Source: Verrucosispora sp. NA02020 (lineage in GTDB: Bacteria > Actinomycetota > Actinomycetes > Mycobacteriales > Micromonosporaceae). From it: DNA of 64,000 nt. The translations under genes were made by a program, and so were the position numbers. Below are positions 58,792 to 64,000 of the stretch, piece after piece (the first letter of the stretch is position 1; each line of letters opens with the position of its first letter). The stretch lies in the NCBI RefSeq assembly GCF_013364215.1, contig NZ_CP054923.1, forward strand, positions 558,001-622,000. Reading direction: 5' to 3'. The notes beneath the pieces are model-generated. The model searched no databases, was not told the DNA's origin, and worked only from the letters and a program-made list of their open reading frames with translations.

Positions 58792-60797
58792 GGCGCCTTG
58801 CCGGTGGTCGGCGGGACACCCACCCCGGGCGCGGTGACCGGCTGGCCCACCTCGACCGCCTGACCCGAGCCGACCGCCTGACCCACGTCGACCGCCTGGC
58901 CCGAGCCGACCGCCCGGCCCGCATCGACCGAGTCGACCGAGTCGCCCGCCTGACCCGCGTCGACCGAAACGGCCGTGTCGACCGAGCCGGCGGTGTCGAC
59001 CGAGCCGGCCGTGTCGACCGAGCCGGCCGTGTCGACCGAGCCGGCCGTGTCGACTGCGGTGCCCTGGCCGTGGGCCCGGATCCGCTCGATGATCGCCGAG
59101 GTGGAGCGGTCCGGCACGTATCCGAGTGTGCGGACCTGCCCGCCCAGTCGCTGCACCAGCGGTGCCTCGGGTACCAGGTCGGGCGGGTAGTCGCCGCCCT
59201 TGACGTAGACGTCCGGGCGGATGGCCTCGATCAGACCGGCAGGTGAGTCCTCCTCGAAGACGACCACGTGGTCGACACAGGAGAGCGCGGCGAGCAGGGT
59301 GGTGCGGTCCTCCACCGGGTTGACCGGCCGGTCGGCGCCCTTGAGTCGGCGTACGCTGTCGTCCGAGTTGACGGCCACCACCAGCAGGTCGCCGAGGGCG
59401 CGCGCCTGCTCCAGGTACCGCACGTGGCCCCGGTGCAGCACGTCGAAGCAACCGTTGGTGAACACGATCGAGCGCCCGTTCCGCCGATGCTCCGCGATGA
59501 TCCCGGTCAGTCCCTCGGCACCGACCAGCGCCGAGTCGTCCGGCGTCGGGTGGCCGAGCGCGGCCAGCAGGTCGTCGCGGCGGCACACGCAGGTGCCGGT
59601 GCCGGCGACGGTGCTGGTCGCGGCGAGTTGGGCGAGCTGCGCGGCGGTCGGCAGCGGCGCGCCGGCGGCGAGTGCGAGCGTCATGGTCGCCAGGTACGCG
59701 TCACCGGCACCGACCGCGTGGCTGGCCGGTACGGGTGTGCTGTGGCTGCGGGCGGGCTCTCCCTCGGCACCGCCCACCACCGCACCGTCGGTGTCCAGGG
59801 TCACCGCGACCACGTCGGCGCCGGTGTGTGCGCGCAACTCCGCCAGCCGGGACCGGGCCAGGACGGCCCGGTCGACACCGGCTCCGGCGTCGGCGTTCAC
59901 GGTCACCCCGGTGCCGGTCACGCTGAGCCCGTCGCGGGTCATCGCGACCCGGCTCTCGCCCGGGGTGGGCTCACCGGTCGGTCCGTCGGTGCGCCGCAAC
60001 CCGCCCGGGGCGGTGCCCACGGTCAGCTCCGAGGGTCCGTCGCCCGGGTGCATCTCGGGGTGTTCCAGGTGCAGGTCGGTCGGGGTGTCGGCGGCGGCCA
60101 GCCCGGCGGTACCGGCACGGGCGAGCAGCCGGCTCGCCTCGGCGAAGCTCGGCGTCACCACGGTCGGGGCGAGGCCACGCCAGTCGGCGAGGTCGTGCGC
60201 GTCCAGCGCGACGGTGGCGTACCGGCTGCGATGGGCGACCAGCCAGGCGCGTACCGGCGCAGGTAGGGCACCCAGGCCGTAGTCGCAGATCACCAGCGTG
60301 GGAGCCGCGCCCCCGGCGGCGGCCCGCAGCTCCTCGGTCGCGCAGTCGAGGGCGGTGAGCAGGCAGTCCACGCCCACGTCGGTGAGTGGGTCGTCCGGGT
60401 CGCCGGAGTCTTCGCGGAGCAGGATCTGGTCGCCGGCCAGCATCCGCCGCTTGACCGGGGTGGGGCGGCCGGGCTGGTTGACGGTCCGGTCCCAGACGCC
60501 CGCCCGGTCCAGACAGTCGTGCAGCTCGTCGCCGGCGACGTCGGCGCCGACCGGTGCCACCAGCACCGACCGGCCGCCCAGGGCGGCGACGTTGACCGCG
60601 GTGTTGGCCGCGCCGCCCGCCGCCGAGATGCGTCGCCGCAGGGTGAGGACCGGGGCCGGGGCTTCCCGACACAGCCGGTCGGAGTCGGCGAACCGCCATT
60701 CGTCGAGCATGGCGTCGCCGATCACCAGGACCGGGCGCCCGAGCCAGCTCTGCACGACGTCGGCGAGCCGGAGCTGTTCCGCTGCTGCTCGTGCCAT
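58788..60797 (-). CDS. hldE: bifunctional HldE-type heptose kinase/adenylyltransferase
   Basis: 669 residues. The PfkB/ribokinase half (about 1-410) starts VLVIGDAMLDEW and has AAGGAANTAVNVAALGG and the catalytic GAGDAYLA. The cytidylyltransferase half (about 430-575) has FTNGCFDVLHRGHVRYL and YVKGGDY. It makes ADP-heptose precursors from heptose-7-phosphate. It carries an extra Pro/Gly insertion in the kinase domain (about 250-300) and a repetitive C-tail (about 580-669) of VDTAGS and VGQAVGSGQAV units. The ATG at 60797 has a weak ribosome site. Confidence 0.88.
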   Translation of the reverse strand: MARAAAEQLRLADVVQSWLGRPVLVIGDAMLDEWRFADSDRLCREAPAPVLTLRRRISAAGGAANTAVNVAALGGRSVLVAPVGADVAGDELHDCLDRAGVWDRTVNQPGRPTPVKRRMLAGDQILLREDSGDPDDPLTDVGVDCLLTALDCATEELRAAAGGAAPTLVICDYGLGALPAPVRAWLVAHRSRYATVALDAHDLADWRGLAPTVVTPSFAEASRLLARAGTAGLAAADTPTDLHLEHPEMHPGDGPSELTVGTAPGGLRRTDGPTGEPTPGESRVAMTRDGLSVTGTGVTVNADAGAGVDRAVLARSRLAELRAHTGADVVAVTLDTDGAVVGGAEGEPARSHSTPVPASHAVGAGDAYLATMTLALAAGAPLPTAAQLAQLAATSTVAGTGTCVCRRDDLLAALGHPTPDDSALVGAEGLTGIIAEHRRNGRSIVFTNGCFDVLHRGHVRYLEQARALGDLLVVAVNSDDSVRRLKGADRPVNPVEDRTTLLAALSCVDHVVVFEEDSPAGLIEAIRPDVYVKGGDYPPDLVPEAPLVQRLGGQVRTLGYVPDRSTSAIIERIRAHGQGTAVDTAGSVDTAGSVDTAGSVDTAGSVDTAVSVDAGQAGDSVDSVDAGRAVGSGQAVDVGQAVGSGQAVEVGQPVTAPGVGVPPTTGKAP
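58975..59054 (-). repeat. 18-bp tandem repeat within hldE C-tail
   Basis: Four complete units plus a partial one (58975-58992, 58993-59010, 59011-59028, 59029-59046, 59047-59054), each coding VDTAGS on the minus strand. The sequence is near-identical between units, so repeat number probably varies between strains. Confidence 0.85.
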
Positions 60798-60933
60798 GCC
60801 GGCGGATCCCCTTGCCGCTCCGGGTCAAACCTGTCCGACCGGCGGCCGGTGCGGGCTGGGTCACGCACCTCGGGGCGTTTCGGGCGTTCGGGGCCGGGCA
60901 GGTTTCCACTGACCCATGGAGAGGAGATGCAGC

Positions 60934-61482
60934 ATGGCAGCCACGTTGCAGGGCAAGCGAGTCGCCTTCCTGGCCACCGACGGTGTGGAGGAGGTCGAGT
61001 ACGTCCAGCCGCGCGAGGCGGTCGAGCAGGCCGGTGCCACCGCCGAGCTGGTGTCGATCAAGCCGGGCCAGATCCGTGCCTTCGACCACCTGGACCCGTC
61101 CCAGACGTACGACGTCGACGTCAGTGTCTCCGAGGCGGACCCCGACCGGTACGACGCGTTGGTGCTGCCCGGTGGTGTGGCCAACCCGGACTTCCTGCGG
61201 GCCGACCCGGCGGCGGTGGCCTTCGTGCGGTCGTTCTTCGACGCCGGTAAGCCGGTCGGCGTGATCTGCCACGGCCCGTGGACCCTGGTCGAGGCGGACG
61301 TGGTGCGGGGCCGCCGGCTGACGAGCTGGCCGAGTCTGCGTACCGACCTGACCAATGCCGGCGCGACCTGGGTGGACGAGCAGGTGGTGACCGACAACGG
61401 CCTGGTCAGCAGCCGCAACCCGGACGATCTGCCGGCCTTCTGCGCCACGATCGTCGAGGAGTTCGCCGAGGGCCGGCACTGA
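60934..61482 (+). CDS. DJ-1/PfpI family protein
   Basis: 182 residues. The nucleophile elbow is VGVICHGPWTLVEA with Cys in the PfpI consensus, and the fold begins VAFLATDGVEEVEY. PfpI/YhbO proteins are deglycases or chaperones under stress, though their activity is debated. ATG 60934 has GGAGAGGAG upstream. Monocistronic; the exporter gene follows after 114 bp. Confidence 0.92.
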   Translation: MAATLQGKRVAFLATDGVEEVEYVQPREAVEQAGATAELVSIKPGQIRAFDHLDPSQTYDVDVSVSEADPDRYDALVLPGGVANPDFLRADPAAVAFVRSFFDAGKPVGVICHGPWTLVEADVVRGRRLTSWPSLRTDLTNAGATWVDEQVVTDNGLVSSRNPDDLPAFCATIVEEFAEGRH

Positions 61483-61596
61483 CCCGACCACCGGCACCAC
61501 CCGTGGCCGGTCCGGCCGACACGCCCGCCAGGGCTCCGGACGGACCGGCTTCGTCCGTCCCGGGCATGTTTCCGGTGGTACGGGAAAACGGGCGCA

Positions 61597-63273
61597 ATGA
61601 CCACGGAGAACCATCCGGAGCCGGTGCTGAGCAAGGGGCAGCTCCGGCTGCTGATGTTCGGCCTGATGACCGGCATGCTGCTGGCCGCCCTCGACCAGAC
61701 CATCGTCGGGACCGCCCTGCCCACCATCGTCGGCGAGCTGGGCGGGATCAGTCACTACTCCTGGGTGGTGACCGCGTACCTGCTCGCCTCCACGGCCTCG
61801 ACCCCGCTGTACGGCAAGATGGCGGACCTGTACGGACGCCGTCCGGTGTTCCTGTTCTCGATCGGGACGTTCCTGCTCGGCTCGTTGCTGGCCGGTCTCT
61901 CCCAGGACATGACCCAACTGATCGTCACCCGGGGTGTGCAGGGTCTCGGTGCGGGCGGCCTGATCACGCTCGCCTTCACCATCATCTCGGACGTGGTCTC
62001 GCCTCGGGACCGTGGCCGCTACCAGGGCGTCTTCGGTGCGGTGTTCGGGATCGCATCGGTGGCCGGGCCGCTGGTCGGCGGGTACTTCGCGGAGACCAAC
62101 TGGCGCTGGATCTTCTATCTGAACGTGCCGCTGGCGATCCTCGCCATCGTGGTCTGCTCGCGGGTGATCCGGCTGGTGCCCTTCACCCGCCGCAAGCACT
62201 CGATCGACTGGCTGGGCGCTCTGCTGCTGGTCGCCGGGGTGAGCAGCCTGCTGTTGGCGCTGAGCTGGGGCGGCAACACCTACCCGTGGGGCTCGGCGGC
62301 GATCATCGGCCTCTTCGTCGCCGGTGCGGTGCTGGCCGTCGCCTTCGTGCTCCAGGAACGCCGGGTGGCCGAGCCGATCCTGCCGCTGCGACTGTTCCGC
62401 AGCGCCACCTTCGCCCTGGCCAACGGCGCCGGGTTCGTGCTCGGTCTGGTGATGTTCGGGTCGATCATCTTCATCCCGCTCTACCTTCAGATCGTCAAGG
62501 GCGCCTCACCGACCCGCAGCGGTCTGCTGATGCTGCCGATGATGGCCGGCATCATCGTCACCTCGGTGCTGACCGGCCGGGCCATGAGCCGGATCGGCCG
62601 GTACAAGTGGTTTCCGGTGAGCGGCTCGGTGGTGCTGCTGGTCGGCATGCTGCTGTTCACCCGGTTGCAGGTGGACACCTCGCTGTGGGTGGCGTTCGGG
62701 TTCATGACGGTGATCGGCGTGGGGCTGGGACTCTGCATGCAGTCGCTGGTCCTCGCCGTGCAGAACTCCGTCTCACTGCGGGACCTGGGTGCCGGCACCT
62801 CGTCGGCGACGTTCTTCCGGTCGCTCGGCGGCTCCTTCGGGGTGGCCATCCTCGGCGCGGTCCTCTCCGCCCGGCTGGCCGCCGAGATGGCCGACCGGCT
62901 GCCCGCGGCGGTCGCCCGACTCTCCCCGGAGCAGCGGGCGGCAGTGGGTCCGACCGGTGGTGCGGGAGTGTCGGTGGACGACCCGGCGACGATCCTGGCC
63001 CTGCCCGCCCCGGTCCGCGCGGCGGTCCAGGTGGCGTTCGTCGAGTCTTTGCACCTGGTCTTCCTGACCACCGGGTTGATCGCGATCGTGGCGGTGCTGC
63101 TCACCCTCGCCCTGCCGAACGAGCGGCTGCGCGGCGCCGGCCCGGAGGGGGCCACCGGCGGCACCGACGGTCTCGGCGGCGAGGGCCCGGCCCCCGGCGG
63201 CAAGCCGCTGGACCGCTCCTCGAAGCCGGAGGCCGCCGCCGAGATGGAGGCGAAGTCCCAGACGATGCTCTGA
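61597..63273 (+). CDS. DHA2-family MFS exporter (EmrB/QacA type)
   Basis: 558 residues, 14 membrane helices. Motif C-type LDQTIVGTALPTIVGELGG lies near the N-terminus, and KMADLYGRRPVF is the loop 2-3 motif A. The C-tail of about 35 residues is disordered. It probably exports hydrophobic drugs in exchange for protons. ATG 61597 is used. No adjacent TetR/MarR regulator is seen. Confidence 0.92.
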   Translation: MTTENHPEPVLSKGQLRLLMFGLMTGMLLAALDQTIVGTALPTIVGELGGISHYSWVVTAYLLASTASTPLYGKMADLYGRRPVFLFSIGTFLLGSLLAGLSQDMTQLIVTRGVQGLGAGGLITLAFTIISDVVSPRDRGRYQGVFGAVFGIASVAGPLVGGYFAETNWRWIFYLNVPLAILAIVVCSRVIRLVPFTRRKHSIDWLGALLLVAGVSSLLLALSWGGNTYPWGSAAIIGLFVAGAVLAVAFVLQERRVAEPILPLRLFRSATFALANGAGFVLGLVMFGSIIFIPLYLQIVKGASPTRSGLLMLPMMAGIIVTSVLTGRAMSRIGRYKWFPVSGSVVLLVGMLLFTRLQVDTSLWVAFGFMTVIGVGLGLCMQSLVLAVQNSVSLRDLGAGTSSATFFRSLGGSFGVAILGAVLSARLAAEMADRLPAAVARLSPEQRAAVGPTGGAGVSVDDPATILALPAPVRAAVQVAFVESLHLVFLTTGLIAIVAVLLTLALPNERLRGAGPEGATGGTDGLGGEGPAPGGKPLDRSSKPEAAAEMEAKSQTML

Positions 63274-63359
63274 CGTGTATCAGGACCGTGGCGGCGTGGC
63301 TGTTCGTGCGTCGGCGTGTCGAACAGCCACACCGCCACGATGAGGGGTCTCCCGGCCGG

Positions 63360-63851
63360 TCACTTGAGGATCAGGCGGTTGGTCTGCTCGAAGACGTCCA
63401 GGTCGGCGAGGGTCTCCAGGACGCTCGCGGAGAGCGGCTGCGGCAGCGCCTCGCGGTGGAAGAAGGCGGCGTCGGTGGTCTCCTCGGTGACCCGGGCCAG
63501 CCGCCCGTCCCACTCCTCGACCCGGAACGCGGTGGTGAAGATCTGGTACGTGTGGCCGTACATGTTGGTGTTGGTGCGGTCGGGTCCGGTGTAGAGGGCG
63601 AACGCGCTGACCCGAAGCGCCCGCAGTCCGGTCTCCTCGCGTACCTCCCGCACGGCGCAGTCGGCGATCGACTCGCCCAGCTCCATCGCGCCGGCGGGCA
63701 TCGCCCACTGGCCGTTGTCGGAGCGGCGGATCAGCAGGATCCGTGCGTCGCTGTCGCGGACCACGGCCCGCGCGCCGACGAACATCAGTGTCCGGTCACC
63801 GGCCAGGGCGCGTAGCTGCCCGACGTACGAATCAGCCCAGGAGATGCTCAC
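63360..63851 (-). CDS. NUDIX hydrolase
   Basis: 163 residues. The NUDIX box begins GAMELGESIADCAVREVREE with intact catalytic Glu residues. Before it, ILLIRRSDNGQWAMPAG is typical of ADP-ribose/NADH-type pyrophosphatases. Start GTG 63851 lacks a ribosome site, but TACTTT lies seven bases upstream, fitting a leaderless message. Convergent with the exporter. Confidence 0.9.
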   Translation of the reverse strand: MSISWADSYVGQLRALAGDRTLMFVGARAVVRDSDARILLIRRSDNGQWAMPAGAMELGESIADCAVREVREETGLRALRVSAFALYTGPDRTNTNMYGHTYQIFTTAFRVEEWDGRLARVTEETTDAAFFHREALPQPLSASVLETLADLDVFEQTNRLILK

Positions 63852-63971
63852 CCGGACAAAGTACGGGGGTTCTCGCGATAGATGTGTCGGAACTGGCCAC
63901 GCCGTAACGTTTCCGGGCGCATCATCGCCGTTAGGAGTGGGCGGCTCTCGAAGACCTCACTCCCGGTGGGT

Positions 63972-64000
63972 GGCCCCGGCGTTCGCACCGCGCCGGGGCC
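63972..64000. terminator. GC-rich hairpin at window end
   Basis: GGCCCCGGCG (63972-63981) and CGCCGGGGCC (63991-64000) form a 10-bp stem. It lies beyond the NUDIX promoter and may end a gene outside the window. Confidence 0.55.

Noticed and set aside
58860..59060. hldE tail repeats as an intergenic repeat array
   Set aside because: They are in frame, within one open reading frame, and encode regular hexapeptides.

Overview
The window is high-GC actinomycete chromosome, most likely a Micromonospora-type member of the Micromonosporaceae. I infer this from codon use, frequent GTG starts, many promoters of TANNNT form placed to give leaderless mRNAs, short four-base gene overlaps, and a gene order that matches the acs - HAD hydrolase - ssd/tad - helicase - topA - DNA polymerase III delta' block known from Mycobacterium tuberculosis and Streptomyces. 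The window starts inside acs and ends just after a NUDIX gene.

Left part (1-3957): acs (3' part outside the window), a degenerate Fic-like protein, a HAD phosphatase, and a non-coding locus that I read as the actinobacterial 6C small RNA, with three C-rich hairpin loops, the last of which is its terminator. A second structured RNA candidate lies just upstream of it.

A 13.7 kb actinomycete integrative and conjugative element (AICE; 3930-17626) is inserted exactly in the 6C terminator. It is bounded by 28-bp direct repeats and carries int, xis, a RepSA-type replication initiator, a run of small overlapping genes, an FtsK-type TraSA transfer ATPase, two membrane proteins with near-identical RNA leaders, a Pra-like activator, a DUF5919 regulator, a NUDIX gene (Pif-like), an HD-domain gene, a long non-coding region and a three-gene cargo of clearly lower GC (TIGR04255 protein, NWDG protein, unknown protein).

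The chromosome resumes with a membrane-anchored VHL beta-domain protein. Next is the Ssd/Tad pilus operon (CpaE-like ATPase, TadA, TadB, TadC, a DUF4244 pilin-like protein, TadE and a TadG-like protein), preceded by two DnaA-box-like sites. A LURP-one protein and a DEAD/DEAH-DUF1998 helicase follow, then the BldG-type anti-anti-sigma/anti-sigma pair, a K+-independent H+-pyrophosphatase, a lipoprotein, and topA. After topA come an FAD sugar-lactone-oxidase-like gene with a divergent TetR regulator and an alanine-racemase-fold enzyme. An MFS-thymidylate kinase fusion, the delta' clamp-loader subunit, a YbaB/WXG100-like trio, a RicT/PSP1 protein and a membrane metallophosphoesterase complete this stretch.

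Right of tRNA-Thr(CGT) is an accessory segment (about 48.7-54.5 kb). It holds a three-gene operon of an EACC1 protein, a caspase fused to two deoxyribosyltransferase-like domains, and a TPR-like protein, which looks like a conflict or abortive-infection system. A HipBA toxin-antitoxin pair with three operators spaced exactly 61 bp apart follows. The rest is housekeeping or adaptive: VOC, PPOX, DUF2231, Hsp20, GT9, GT2, HldE, DJ-1/PfpI, a DHA2 exporter and NUDIX. Two copies of a 59-bp palindromic repeat lie 56 kb apart. No CRISPR array, rRNA operon or insertion sequence was seen.
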